DNA from: Straminergon stramineum
Taxonomy: Eukaryota; Streptophyta; Bryopsida; Hypnales; Calliergonaceae
Direction: 5' to 3'
Assembly (NCBI GenBank): GCA_963920665.1
Contig: OY987266.1
Coordinates: 27,082,248 to 27,146,247, forward strand
DNA: 64,000 nucleotides
In this document: in pieces, positions 37,358-50,716 of the stretch
Numbering within the stretch: position 1 is the first letter of the stretch
Layout of the letters: each line of letters opens with the position of its first letter
Notes under the pieces: generated by a model
Databases searched by the model: none
Told to the model about the DNA's origin: nothing
Seen by the model: only the letters and a program-made list of their open reading frames with translations
Made by a program: the position numbers and the translations under genes

Positions 37358-38272
37358 CCCCTAAAGGACCATTGTTCCTTCGGGGGACAAATGAGATTTC
37401 GGGCTGGTACCTACGGTCTTAGTTTTTGTCTTGATTTTTTGAAACTTTTTATGAAGATAGAAAAATTGATTAGCTTTCAGGGAATGTAATTTTATTTTCA
37501 TTTGGTGCTTGGGAACCAAAGTTATGCGCAAATAAGCTCAAAACAGGGGAGAGGGGGCAACAAAAAAAGTTTCAAATTTTTGAATTTTTGAATTTTTTTC
37601 CCTTATAGATTATATTTTTTTCTACATGTAAAGCTTTTATTCATTCCATTTGGATTTGTTATGAGAAATTTATAGACAATCTTGTTTTTCGGGCACTTAG
37701 AGCATCTTCCTAAAAAAATAACTTGTAGGATTCATTTCTGAATGCCATTTTTACAATTTTTCAAGCAAAAAAGGTCCTTGTGGTTTTATCTGCTCTTTAG
37801 AAAAATCTCACCATTGGGATTAGGGCATTTTAATTCCATCTTAGAGATATTATTAATTTAATTTTTCCTTCTATCTTGTACCTACTTCTACATAACAATT
37901 TTTTAAAGAATAAAAATTAATTTTTTTGGTATTTTCTTTATTTCCTAGACTCTCAACTCAATCCCCCACCATAAAGATTTAAAGCTCAAAACTTTGTAGT
38001 GCAAAAAATTAAAGTTATAAAGGTTCAAAGTCAAATAACCTAGTCCAACAATGTATGGAAAATTTTTTTTTATTTACTTTAAAAGCAAATATCTTGCAAT
38101 CTATGTGGTCAAAAATTTTGAAATTTTTTCCACACATTTTCATACTAGTTAGGTGTAAGATCCTATAGTTAGATGTGCAAAAAATACAATTTTCAAATCT
38201 TTTTACTCTTTGCTCTAAAAATGGCAGTTTTGAGTGTTTTTTTGCAGATATAAGGCCTTGGTCCTTTAGGGG
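37358..38272 (+). mobile_element. TTAA-type TIR element B3
   Basis: Perfect 14-bp terminal inverted repeats CCCCTAAAGGACCA (37358-37371) and TGGTCCTTTAGGGG (38259-38272), flanked by TTAA (37354-37357 and 38273-38276). 915 bp, no transposase. It sits inside D3, so it is younger than that insertion. Confidence 0.88.
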
Positions 38273-38744
38273 TTAAAAAGGCCATTTTGCTAGAGAGGAT
38301 TGTTCTTGCATTGCATTAAAGAATTCATAAAGGACATTTTTTCCCTCTCTCTAGCCTTTGTGCAAAGGAAGGTCACTTTGACCTCATGTGCACAACCGAT
38401 ATGTTGCTATTTTAATAAAAACTCATTGTCAATTCTTGTAATGTTAATAGACCTCGAACATGTACAATTTGTGGCTTCAAATTCACATTTTTGGGGTCAA
38501 AAATAGGACTACCCCCTCCCCCCCAAAAGGCCATGGTAGACACCCAATTGGGAATAGGTTAAAAATAGTGAAGAGATTTAAAAAAATTTGATAATGTCTG
38601 AAACTACCACATGTACCTCCATTCCAAATTTCAAGCGAAATAGACAAATGATGCAAAAGTCATGAGCAAGAAATCACATATTCAAGGGCAAGGGGATAAA
38701 AAATAGAACAAGGGTTTCTTGCAATCATCTTTATAACAAAAGAA

Positions 38745-38747
<3 letters not shown>

Positions 38748-38827
<80 letters not shown>
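38748..38827. repeat. (TA)n microsatellite
   Basis: About 40 uninterrupted TA dinucleotides. It starts 14 bp after the D3 target duplication. The minus-strand open frame reading Ile-Tyr repeats through it is not a gene. Confidence 0.98.
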
Positions 38828-38830
<3 letters not shown>

Positions 38831-39455
38831 TATTTTTAGTATATTTCTCCTCCCCTCAATGTTTGAGAAAATTTGCATATAAAAGTTTGGGGGGGGGGGA
38901 TTGGAGGTGATATTGAATAACTAAAACTTTAGGTTGCACACTAAAATGCACTTCCAAAACCCTTTTAAAAGTTCAAATGAAGAGCTATCAAACTTGACCT
39001 TAGTACACAATCCACCTTGCAATTGTTGTTCAAATGTAATTTTTTTTAATATTAATTAGAAATTGCAAATAAATCCAAATCAACACTTGCATGTTTAAAT
39101 TTTTAATTGTGAAATTATGAAAACACTTTTATCTTTTCATTGGGACCATTTTCAAATAAAATTAATAAATGCAATTTTTTAGATCTAAAATCAAGTGAAA
39201 TTGGCAAACTTTATTCAAAATCAAGAAATATAGTATAATTAGCAAGCTTTACCCTTCCACTAATGGTACATATGTGCCTTTGAAGACCTTTTAAAATTCA
39301 TATATTTACCTTTTTTACTAAAAAATGAAAGGTTCAATAGTTGACTTCCTAAATTGCTTGTAAATTTTTTAAATAGTCAAAGGAATTTAACTATTCATAC
39401 CAAAATGAGCCTAAATTTTCAGATCAACCATATATGGTTGGTTGGACAATTAGGG

Positions 39456-41318
39456 ATTGTAGACAAGGGTTTGGTTGCCAATTAGGTCACTACCCATATA
39501 GTATATTAAGTTCGATTCAAGGGAAACATTTAAGTAGGGAGATAAATTTTAATTTTAATTTGATTCAACCTAAACCAATCTCATGTCTTCAACCCAATTC
39601 CAAATTCAGTCCAATTCAATCCAACACACCATTTAATAATACCAATTAGGCATTCAATTTTCTCACATATTAAACTCAACTATTAAACTGACTACAACGA
39701 CACAACCAATACTAGATTCACAATTGAATAACATGCCAATTAGGTACATAATTACATCAATTTCCCATTTGGATTATCATGCATACAACATTGGACAAAA
39801 ACCAAGCAACACACTTTTGAACACATTCAAGCATAACACATAAAATCACAAAGATATATTCACATACTCCAATTAAGCAACTTAATCATTGAACTATATT
39901 AATTGCCAAAAATACATAAAAGAAATTAAGCCTTCATAGGGTTGGACTCAGAGTGGGCTCAACTCAACACTGGGTCCAAATCCAAATTGGAAGAGAGGGC
40001 TAAATACCCTACTAGGCACCTCTTCAACACCACCAAATTGGCTCACAACGATCAGAATCCAACACAATTGAACTACCTACTTGGAATCCAACTCAACTAC
40101 ATATCCACTAGCCCTTTTCCACTATAGTTAGCCAAAAGCACCGATTTAGACTAGTATTCTACAGTTTAACATCCTAAATTTTCAAGTTGCAACTCCAAAT
40201 AGGAATTTGCATTACCAAACATTGGCCCCAAAAATTAGCCTGACTACAGGGATTAAGCTAGATTCACATTCTAATCTTTAATGAAGAATTGCAGTCTTGG
40301 ACACACTAACAATCATCCTCCAAGTGATTGAAGAAAGCAAAAATGTACCTTTGTATGTATGGTTAGGTTGCTTATAGAGTACATGCACTTCTAGAATACC
40401 CTAACTTAGTTACCACATGATTTTGTGAAACACTAGTAATGTGTTGCGCACACACTCATAGAGACTTGGTCCCTTTTTCTGTCCCTTTGTCTCCAAATTA
40501 TAATATCATTAACCCTTGTGCGTCACAGAGCGAATAGTGAACGTGAAGAGCTTTCCTACACTTTCTAGAGTATATGGAATAATTTGAAGTGTACTCGATT
40601 ATAGAAGTTTTCACCGTTGCAATTTGAAGCCAACTTAGTAATGTGTGCAAAGATGGAACTGTCAAGAGAATCCACTATGCGGATTTGGAGATTATAAGCT
40701 TTGATGAATATGGTATTTTGTGGATTTGGGTCTTTTTTTTGGACATTCGAAGTTTTGGAATTCACACAAGACAGACCACAAATCACATGCTTGGAAGCTT
40801 TGAGTATGAAGTAGAAAGTACAACTAACAATCCTTGGAAAAAAATTCTTCAAAATTTATGAAAGCTTGACTTTGAGGACATCCGAAGCAACATAAGTTGA
40901 GGCAAGGCTTCTCTACATCCTTGGTGTGGTTGACACAAGGCCGCATACATTGCATACCACATAGTGCAATTATGCAAAGATAGGGTTGATCAAAGGCACC
41001 GATTGGAGTGATTCGCATCCTTGAACTACTATTTTAGGCTCACATATAGAGTTCTTTCGAAATAAGCTTGTAAATTTCTCAAAAAAGAGATTCCAATCTG
41101 AGCATCCGAAAAACATCCACTCTGATGCACACGGGTTAACTTTGTCCTTGGACAAAGACTATAATAGTCTGCTCTAAATCCACTCATCTTCTAAAGACTG
41201 TCCCTAGCCAGGTTTTGAAATGGACATTAACAAGTTGTAAAATGCATATGTGTAAAGCATTGAATGTTTTGTCAATGATGTCAGAGCAGTTTAAAATTTG
41301 TCAAACGTTCCTTTATAC
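39456..41318. other. AT-rich intergenic DNA
   Basis: No gene, RNA or clear element recognised. A 95-codon minus-strand frame at 40565-40852 has no recognisable domain. Confidence 0.45.
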
Positions 41319-41326
41319 TTTGCTAG

Positions 41327-41689
41327 CATGGTTGTTTGGCCGAACAACTCGACAACACGACAAACACGATGTCCAACACATCTAGTAGAACCCCTTGTTT
41401 GTCTAATAAAGTCAACTTTAAGGTTGATTTTCAAATAAAGCACTTTGTGTTTCCAATCTTGACATATTTGAGTTTCATTTTATTGAAGGGTCTCAATTTA
41501 ATAATCACTTATTACATTCTAAATTATGGATCATAAATAAAGGGAGATTTCAAATTGTCTCTACTGTTAGGATAAGGCCTTATGCGACAAAATTGTCTAG
41601 TGTATGCGACACTCGTCTTATACGACATGCGACATTAGACAAACAGCTCGACACCCAAACCTCAAAATGTGTTCGACAGAACAACCCTG
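41327..41689. mobile_element. hAT-like MITE
   Basis: Ends CATGGTTGTTTGGCCGAAC and, in reverse complement, CAGGGTTGTTCTGTCGAAC. Flanked by a perfect 8-bp duplication TTTGCTAG (41319-41326 and 41690-41697). 363 bp. Eight-base duplications with CANGG-type ends point to the hAT superfamily. No transposase frame. Confidence 0.88.
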
Positions 41690-41754
41690 TTTGCTAGTGG
41701 ATGGTATAAGAGCCAAGGTGGGTCCATTTCAAAAATGTTTACCTGTGTTCAAAA

Positions 41755-41970
41755 AAACTTTTCTCCCCCAACTATGAATGCTAATATTTTTCAATCTGTA
41801 CGGTCAAGCTTGATAAAAAATTTACCACAAGATCTCATACAAGTATAGTACAAGATCCTACAGTTGGATTTTTGAATTTTGAATTTTTTTTTCTTTCTTG
41901 AAAAGAATGCAGCAGAAATGGCAATTTCAAGTGATTTTTGTCCAAAAATAGGCTTTGGTCTTTTAGGAGT
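41755..41970 (+). mobile_element. Fragment of a B-family element (3' part)
   Basis: Matches the last ~210 bp of the B copies (ACAAGATCCTACAGTT, AGAAATGGCA, GGTCTTTTAGGAG end). The 5' part is missing. Confidence 0.55.
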
Positions 41971-42939
41971 TTAGTTTAGTTAAGCTCACATTTTATAACC
42001 TTGTCTGTTACTTTCTACATGGTGCAATGCTTGTTTTTGGTGAAGCCATATCTTTTTTCAGACTACACATGTGTGGGTTTTGTAAGGCCTACGATCAACA
42101 AATAGATACCTATGGCAGAATTCTTTAGAAATTCGTAAGTATTTCAAAAATACTCTGAAAAATATGAAACCACTTGGGTTAGATTCCGCATCAATTTTTC
42201 TTCAAGTGAAAAATAAGGCAAAATAATTTCGTGCATCTAAGAACCATCGAAAAGGCCGACCAGCCCTTAAATGCATGGTTCAAGAGCAGACCACCTTATG
42301 GTTTTGAGTTTTGCATCAACTATGGTTTGGGAGCCAAGTTTCCAAATCTTATCTTCAACCACATTCACATTGCACAAATCCTTTATCCACTATCAACAAA
42401 GTAATGTTGTTTACCTAGGACAGAGCCTCTTGGTCATACTATTCTTGATATCTCTACCCATCAAAAGAGATTAAGCCATGGTACAAAATGGTTCAATTGG
42501 TTCAAAAGTTTTGAAAGCAAATAAAAATGAAACATGTGCTAAAAGCAATAGTGGAATGTTGAGGTCCATTATTACAAAAATAAATTTTTATGTTGTATCT
42601 AGAATAATTATCATCATGTGGATATTAGAATCATAGTAACATAAAATTTAAAACGTTACAGGGTTATTTGAAATGAGACATGGGATAAAATCAATAGTAG
42701 CATGTTGGGGGCCATTTGTAGTAATCCATAACTATTTCCATGACTACATAACTATGTTTTATTCAAAAAAATCTAAAACTACCATTACTTACAAAATATG
42801 AAAAAAATTGTTATTATTACATATCCAAACATTGAATCTTGCACTAGACAAGCATGTGAATGTGTAGAACAATTTTCAAATATCTTGACATTGTAGATTA
42901 GAAGATTTTATTGTTTAAAGTGAAAAGAAATGTTTTTTT
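41971..42939. other. AT-rich intergenic DNA
   Basis: No gene recognised; a 67-codon frame at 42271-42474 has no known domain. Confidence 0.4.
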
Positions 42940-42949
42940 TTGCACCTTT

Positions 42950-44180
42950 TGGTCCTCACTTGTGAGACTTTGAATTCTTATAGCTGAAATTTTTTGCGTA
43001 ATGAGTTTTGATTTTCAAATATTTATATGTTAGAGAATTGAGTTGAGGGTGTACATGAGGGAATTCAAAAAAATAAAAATTCATTCCTTAAGAAATCATT
43101 AACTAGAAGTAGGAAGAAGATGAGAAAAAAACTAAGCAAAATTATGATTATCTTTAATAAGGAATTGTGTCATGTCAACCCTACAAGCAAGATTATTCCA
43201 GTAGACAATATAAATCATGTGCACCTTTTTTCATTTAAATTGTGAAAATTGAGATAAAAAAACAAATCCTATGTATTATGTTTTCAAGAATTTGCTCTAA
43301 TTGCCCGCAAAACAAGACTCTTCATAACCCAAGATGTGTTAGCTAATAAAGAAAAAAATTTTGTTTTTGTTTTCTAAAGGTAATGATGGGGCCAATACAA
43401 GATACTCGATACTTTTCAAACTAAACAAAAAGTAGTATCACTTGAAATCAAACAAATTTTTTTTAATGTAGGAGAACAAATTAGCTTTATAGAGATATGA
43501 TTTTTTTTCCAATATTCCCTTAACAACAAAAATTTTGCTAACTAAAGAAAAAATTCTCAAGAAAAGAAAAAAGGAAAAGAATTTTTTCATAGGATATATT
43601 TCTCTATCTCTCTATATATCTAAAAAGCTAGGATTCATTATGCTTTTGAATGTGTCATGCAAAAATTATTATGAGTCTTCTTTTGTGAACAATCAAGGTA
43701 TTTTTCTAAAACAATAATGTATATAATTTCTATAAATTTCAAAAGAAGAAGTTATTTAGGATTAAATTGCTTTTCACAACAATCTCACTATTGGGATTGA
43801 CATGTCTCTAGTTTTCTATTCCATTCTAGAAACTACAAATGATTAGAGTTCCCATCATTCCTTTTTGTAACTATTTTAGCTCAATAGTTTTAAAAAGAAT
43901 GAAAATCATTGCTACAAAAGAATCTATTTCTTACTCAATATTTCTTAGACTTTCAACTCAATATTCTCAAAATTAAAAAATAAAATAAGAATAAATTATG
44001 CAATAAAATTTAATTTAAAATATTTAAATTTTGATGGCCTAGTATTTTAAGGTGCACTAATTATCTAGCAATTTGCTTATTCAAAGGTTAGAATTTTCTT
44101 AAAAACACATTTACACACATAATTTTAATATATTTATTTCTATTGCAAGATAATATGGTTAGATAAAAATAAAAATATTT
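42950..44180. mobile_element. Two decayed B3-like copies in inverted arrangement
   Basis: 42950-43400 matches the reverse complement of the middle of B3 (GAATTGAGTTGAG, CTAGAAGTAGG, GCCCGCAAAACAAGA-like). 43770-44180 matches it directly (CAATCTCACTATTGGGATT, AGACTTTCAACTCAATAT). The ends are too decayed to place target sites. The pair forms an inverted repeat with a ~0.4 kb spacer. Confidence 0.5.
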
Positions 44181-45000
44181 TTTTTTTATTTTCTCTCAAA
44201 TCATGAAACATATAGCTCTTGGAGATTATTCTTGTCCCCAAAATGTATTTAGTTAATTAATTGTAGGTAAGATAATTGCACCTAACCATAACTAGTTTCT
44301 AGAATTAGTTCCTATAGGGCTATAAATTCTTGCCTAAATTTGTGGCCTTAGAATTTAGGAATAATTTTAGGTTCACCAATCTTTAGTTTCCACTTTGAAA
44401 AATTATATTTTATTCATATGATGCAAGGTTGTTACATTAGGCGAACCATCCACCTACCCATTTGCTCAATACAAGTATTGTCCATCCAATGTAGTCAACA
44501 TATAGTTGACATTTTATGAAAATGCAAAAAAGCCAATGCAAATTTATCTTATTCATAGTGTTCAACAATCATATGGCTACCAATGCAGAGACAAGCTTGG
44601 ACATTGAGACACATATACAAATTTTTTTGTTTTGAAGGTTGAAATTTGGAGTGGTTGAAGTCTCTAATCTAGTTATCTATTTTATTTTATTTTATTTTTT
44701 GTTTCTAATTAGTATCCAAGTCTTTTAATAAGGGGCAAATCCCTCTCTTGATACTCCAACACTCAACCCAACAACTAGTTCTTCCAACCCAACTATGAAT
44801 CCCTAATTTATCACTAGGGGCTTTCTCTCTTTTTTTTTGGTATTTTGTCATTTTAATTGCACTTTTATATACAAAAAAACTCCAAAAGAGTGTAGAACTA
44901 CAATAGGAGTGCCACGTTCCAATATAGTATTTGGTCTATTTTTAGAATATTATAGCTAGAATGGCCCAACCACGAGTTGTAAATAGGTTAAACCCAACTA
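44181..45000. other. AT-rich intergenic DNA
   Basis: Nothing recognised. Confidence 0.4.
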
Positions 45001-48000
45001 AGCGTGGCAAATTGGTTAATTATGAGTGATGGACATATCAGGCTCAAAACCCCACATAGAACAAACATCTCTAAGCTAGATTTGGTTGAAGGAACCCTGA
45101 AAAGGCATACGAATTAGTCCCTGGAGATAGGTTCTAGTTTCCCCATTCCACCAACAAAATAGTAGAACCCCAAATTGTTGGCTTGCAGATGTCGAAAATA
45201 TCAAGACGGGACCATGGAGGAATCTAGAGTCTTAGGAGGATGGTTTGGAGTTAAACCTATGTCCGGGAACCAAAGGCGAAGTCGGTTTGCCAAGATTTCT
45301 ATTGGTATGGAAGATTCCTTAGCGACCAATAAATAAACAAGAGGGGGAATTTGTCCCCCCTGGGTTGATGTGTAGAGTAAAAATATGAGCCTATACATGT
45401 TTTGTGGGATCCCATGGGAGGTTCCACGAAAATTTTAGGAATTTTTTGATAGTTAGAGGATGTCTTTCCGGACAGTCAACTACCCATATTTCTGATGGAA
45501 AATTCCTAGAAATTCCCCAGGTGGCGATAAATTTCCACTAAAAATTATTTTAGCTTCTTTTATGTTAATAAGTTGCCTTGAAAAGTTTTACAACATTCCA
45601 ATAGTCCAAAGTATCTCGAACCTACAGCATTCCCCGATAATTAACAGAAATTAAAGTCTACGGTAGGTTTGACTAGTGGAGAGGGAGCATACGAAAGCAG
45701 AATGGAGCGCAATATAGGTCTTTTCTCACTACCCCATACCTATTTAGGTGCCTAGGTTAATTACTTTTGCTAGAAAAGTCACCCCCCTAAAGTTGGGATT
45801 TTCCCTGGTTTTTGGCGTTAAGTTGGCGCTATGTTTCGCTATGATTTTGAAGATAGAATAGGGGGAGGGATGCTAGAACGGACTAAAATTGGTCTTCTGA
45901 AGCCAATAGTGCAATCCGTTTGCAATTTGGAGTTAATCTCCAAAAGTTAGCTTAGTGGGCCATCATAAGATGAAAACCTTGAGTTTTTGATGAAAAGCCA
46001 AGAAGATAAGGTTAACTTAGATGAACGAGGAGAAGTGGGTGCCCAAGAAAGAGTATAAAAAGGCACCCCTTCTTTTCTTTTACCACCCCCTTTTTTGTGT
46101 AATTGGGTCCATTGGGTCCAATTTGTGTTGGAAATTGTGGCATTTAGCCACAAACCTTGCAATGGTGTTTTTTGGGCACTTTTGGCCATTTTTGTTATTT
46201 TAGGAGCTGGCAAGGTCTTTTGTGGGTCCCATGCCTTTTCTTTTGATTGAGCGTGGCACTAACCTTTCCAAGCTCGAGTTTGAAAGCTCTTACTAACTTC
46301 CTAGGTTGCTAGAGGTTGTGGGTGCTTACATTTGAGAGACCCTTCTGGTCCCTCACCTTGTTTTGTTGTGCACTAACCCTAGAGCAACCCCCCATATGAC
46401 TAGCGATGCTGCTTTGGAGGCCTTTAGTTCAAGTTATTGATGTTACTAACCCATGTCACTAGCCTTTGAGTATCCAAGGCTATTTTTTTGTCTTTTGTCC
46501 TTGTCCCTAACAATGACATGTTATTCCTTGGTGGAGAGGCTTGAGGGTGTGAGGGTAGTGGGTCCTGTCCATACAACGAAGCTTTGAACCCCTGTGGAGT
46601 AAAAAGGCTTACAGGTATGTTAAAAAGGGAAACGATGGCAAAACTTTGAATCCCCTTGGAGTTAAAATCCTTAGTGGTGTGTTAAAACCACCTCACAAGG
46701 GAATTGTGAGGCCTCGTGGTCCCCTTTTCCACAAGGTTTAGTTCCCACAATGTCTTAGGAACAAACCAAGGTTTAGGTTCCAAAAATAGAAACTAGAAGT
46801 CGAGGTTAGCATAGGGGATAATTAGTAAAGCCTTTGCCTACGTAAGCCTTGCCCATCACCCACTAGCAATATCGCAACCCTTTAACAACCCTCCTTTTAG
46901 AAATTAAAATAGAGAAGGAAAAAGAACACCCAGATCACCCCAGCATCCTACGACACCCCAGTAGCCCCCTAACACTTCCAACAGCCCTCCTCACCTTCAA
47001 CCCAATACTCGGGCAAGGGCAACTAGGGTCGAGTACCAGGGCACCGGGACTGGCACAGTTGGTAGTGGGAGAGGGGGGCCGTCATTAAGCTAGGCAGGGT
47101 GGATTCATAATCAAGTTGAGGAGGGGTGGGTCCGTAATCAAGTCCAAGGAGGGGGTCCAAAATCAAGTCCAGAGAAGGGGAGGGGTTCTGAAATCAAGTC
47201 TAGGGAAGGGGAGGGGAATCTGAAAGTAAGCCAAAAAGGGGGTTTTGGGGCTTAGGGGCTAGGGAATGGGGATCAGAAATTGGGGGGAGGAGGGAAGGGA
47301 AAATCGGTACGCCAGGGGCAAGAAGGGGAGAGAAGAGACACCACTCAAGGTCCCTACTGCTCTAACATAGCCCTCAAGGCGGGGAATCCAACTCCCCGTT
47401 TCCCATAAACCTCACTACAATGGTAAAAAAACAAGCAAAGAAGGAGGGAGCAAGGATGGCAAAAGGTTGGAAGAATGAGGAGAAATAACAAGGGGGAGAA
47501 CAATTTGAAGGTGAAGAGTAGAAATAGATAAGATAGGAAGGGAAATCCACAAGACTTACTTAGGCCCTTAAATTAGAAGTAGGTAATCACCCCGAGATTA
47601 AGTGTGAGATGTAAGAAGTAACTCAACTTGAAGGAAGGTATGACGTGTACTTAAGATTAGCTTAGTAGGTAAAATCAGGGGTTAATTAGGCCACCTTAGA
47701 GTTTGGGAGGAAAGAAAAGAAGGGAGGAGGAAAAAAATAGGAGAAGAAATCGACAATTAAATCCTTGTACCAATTTATTTTATGATTAAAACAGTGGTTC
47801 GTTGTCTCACGGCATGGGAGTTCATGGTAGAGGAGGTAGAGCTTCCGGTGGGCACGAACAGTGACTCAAGCTCTGAGGTATGAGTTAAACCTCCCCAAAC
47901 TTTCCTTAGGGCTCTAACTAGAATTTAGTAGCTTGGGCCGAGGCCTACCCCTCGGTCGGACCTGTAGGACTGTAGGTCAAGTCATATCCAGAGACATAAG

Positions 48001-48700
48001 CATAAAGAGAAAGGCCGTGGCTTTCCAAAACCCTAAGGCACGCCCAAATCGGATGGAAATTGAGAAAGTTACAACCGGATGAAGTTTAGGGTCAAAGTGG
48101 ATGAAGAAGGGTTAAACTCCGAGGATGACAAAGAATTAAATACATTAGGAGTAGGCTCTCAATTAGGGTCCAGGGCCGAAGAGAAAAGTCAATTCCGAGT
48201 TATAGGTTAAGAGAAATTAATGGATGAAGTTTAGGTAAGGCTTGGATGAAAATTCAGTAGAAATCCCCGATGAGGGTCCAACTCCAGATTTGGGTAGGGG
48301 CAATCTTTTGAACCATCCCCCCAAATTTAGGATCTTTCTGAATTGGGGAACTAGGTGTAATAGATGGATGAAGTTTGAGGAACCGAGTAGCGGTCAAACT
48401 TCATCCACTCATAACTTTGGCTAGGAAGGTCAGATAAGGACAAGTCTTACATTTTTAGAAATGGCATGAGATGAACTAAAGGATTCATAGGATAGTTCTG
48501 CCTTGAGGTAGGTTCCGTCTAAATCATCCAGCAGGCCCTCCATTTGGAAGACCCAAAACTTTGAAAGTAGTTAAGTGAATCTTGCAATTTGGGGTCACTT
48601 AGGCACTTAGTAAAAAGATCCATTGCTTGGAAGGCACAATGAACCACACTTAAACACCCCAAAGTAGGAGTCACTTAGCTGAAACCTAGAACCTGGTTGT
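45001..48700. repeat. Large dispersed repeat G, copy 2
   Basis: More GC-rich than its surroundings. Collinear with blocks of 23301-28650 (see that entry). TATAAAAAG at 46054-46062, after a GC-rich stretch, could be a promoter of the LTR kind. Small open frames (45201-45398, 45947-46213, 48242-48424) show no known domain. No RT, integrase or protease was seen, so a non-autonomous LTR element or a large internal deletion is possible. Confidence 0.4.
47085..47340 (+). repeat. G-rich degenerate tandem repeat
   Basis: Units of ~35 bp around AATCAAGTCYAGRGAAGGGG recur about five times. The plus strand contains many runs of four or more G, so G-quadruplex formation is possible. No gene. Confidence 0.65.
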
Positions 48701-50716
48701 GTTTGCGAATTCCCAAGGGTGGGTAATTTGGCACTCGCACCAACCTAAGCACTCAATCTAACTCTCTAGTACCCTCACATCACCCCTCACCCCAATAACA
48801 TTTCACAACATTGGCTCTTTCAACTCATTTGATTCTTGAATTTTGAAAACTAGATGGCTATTTATTTGGTATGGTGTTGTGGAGTGGTATGTTTTTTTCA
48901 AATAAAAAGGCAAATGGACTTTATCTTTTCCCAAAAAAAGGCTCTGGAATCTAAACGCTTCTTTTCAAAGAAGACTAAGGTAGGATGCTCCAAAATCGCT
49001 CACCTAAGAGTTGGTTTGCCTTTATCATGTATTTCTTTCAATGGGAATACTTTTAGCTCATTTATTAGATGAAGAAAAATAGATGCATCCTGGATTAATG
49101 TAACACAATTGGTTTCATATTTTCAAAAGAATTATTGAATTACTTATGAATTTTCAAATGAGTTGTGTCAAAGGCACCTATTTGTGACCTTAGGTCTTCT
49201 AAAAACTATTCACTTGCAACTTGTAAATACAAAAAGGGAAAGCAAGGAGAATGATTGGCTTGTACAAGAAAAAATATTTTTTTTCATTGATCCATTCAAT
49301 GACTATAGAGTTCAATTTAAAGACCTCCTCATGTCCTTTTCAAAGCTAATTATAGGGACAATTTTTATAGTTGGAGTGGATTCAAGCCTCTTATCTTAAT
49401 GGACTCTGTTTTTCCATGAAAAGGCCCTAGGGTTTGTCTTTTCAATGGAAAGGCTAACAACTACATTTTTTATGGAAAGGCTAATGGAATTCTACTATTA
49501 CTAGGCCATTTGACCTTTTAACCAATTTGAGGCTTGAAGTTAATAGAAATATAATCTGAGCTAGACTTTGAAGTTTGACAAGAAGTGGGATGTAAGTTGA
49601 AGCTTGCTTTAAAGACACTTATAGGGACAAAGTTTGATTTTTTCATAAATGAAGTTGGATATTTGGAATTAATATAGACTAAAGACAAGAAATTTTCTGT
49701 AGTTTTGAGTCAAAGCTTCATTGTCACATGGGTTTGGGGGAATGAACAGTAGCTCACATTGGAAGAGAAGGCTTAGAGAGGCATAAAATGGCTGAAGACA
49801 AATTCAAAGCTTTGCTATTAGTTTAGATATTAAAACACTATGAATTAAAAAAAACTTTGAGAAGGACTACAAATTGTATGTCAAGGCTCTAAAAGGAATT
49901 TCCAAAAGTTTGGGATTCCCATGTGAGGAGCTAATGCAAGACACCAAGATCAAGAAGTTGAAACAAAAATTGAATGAAAAGTCATAAAAACATACACATT
50001 AGTAGACAACAACCACAAAACATGAGAAATTGGAAAAAATAAATCTCAAGGGGCCCCCCCAATTCCTATATAAAGTGCATTCAAAATTCTTCAAAATCAA
50101 AAGACTCTTACAAAAAGCAATAAATTATACACCAAGTAGGCCAAATTGATAAATGAAAACAATAAATGACTTCAAACAACATAGTACAACATAACAATAG
50201 GGAATTTGGGAAAAAAAGATATAGGCCTTTTATACATTTCCAAAGGCCTCAATCCCTTCATTTTTCTTGTTTAACAAATTTTTACCCAAAACCAAAAAAA
50301 ACTCAAATCTACTTTGTTTGAATGATTTGACTTTTAGAAAAAATCTCCAAACCAAAAATCAATTGTGCCATTGGCTTCAAAGGGGCTAAATTAGTTGAAG
50401 TAATCTCATCCCTTTTTCCAATCATTTGGAGTTGCAAAGTTGGTAAGAGTTCCAAATTACAAACAAGAAAGACTTGAAATGAAAATTTTGTTTTTTCCAA
50501 AGATTTTGATTCACATCAGTTGTTCAAAAGATTTGTTCACTTGGAGTGAAATAAGACCGTACATGGCCCTTATTTGGATGTTAGATGCTCGCGGAATGTT
50601 AGTCAATGACCCTTTCCATTTAAAAAACTAGTTGTGAGTTGTCGGAGTTGCCCGTTCGGGTCCTTATTGCTATCAAAAACTTGTGAAACTTGTTGAAGTG
50701 CATTATTATCATTTAA
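48701..50716. other. AT-rich intergenic DNA
   Basis: No gene recognised. Small open frames (48854-49072, 49163-49399, 50309-50631) are featureless. Confidence 0.4.

Larger units (their letters stand above)
36671..38730 (+). mobile_element. TIR element D3 with nested B3
   Basis: Left end GGGTGATTGCAAAAAACACT, right end GTTTCTTGCAATCATCT, flanked by TTAT on both sides (36667-36670 and 38731-38734). Both end regions match D1 in inverted order for >100 bp. Removing the nested B3 element leaves about 1.14 kb. A short CACTA-like MITE lies at 37087-37236. Confidence 0.8.
35637..39455 (+). mobile_element. TTAA-type TIR element E2, disrupted by nested elements
   Basis: The left end is CCCCTAAGTGCC next to TTAA (35633-35636). 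The right end (TTAGGG at 39450-39455) is degenerate. Outer parts 35637-35766 and 38840-39455 match element E1 at 2941-3753 in reverse complement. D2, D3 (with B3 inside it) and an AT microsatellite lie within it. Confidence 0.55.

Noticed and set aside
38660..38878. 72-codon frame with a run of Ile-Tyr.
   Set aside because: It is the translation of the TA microsatellite.
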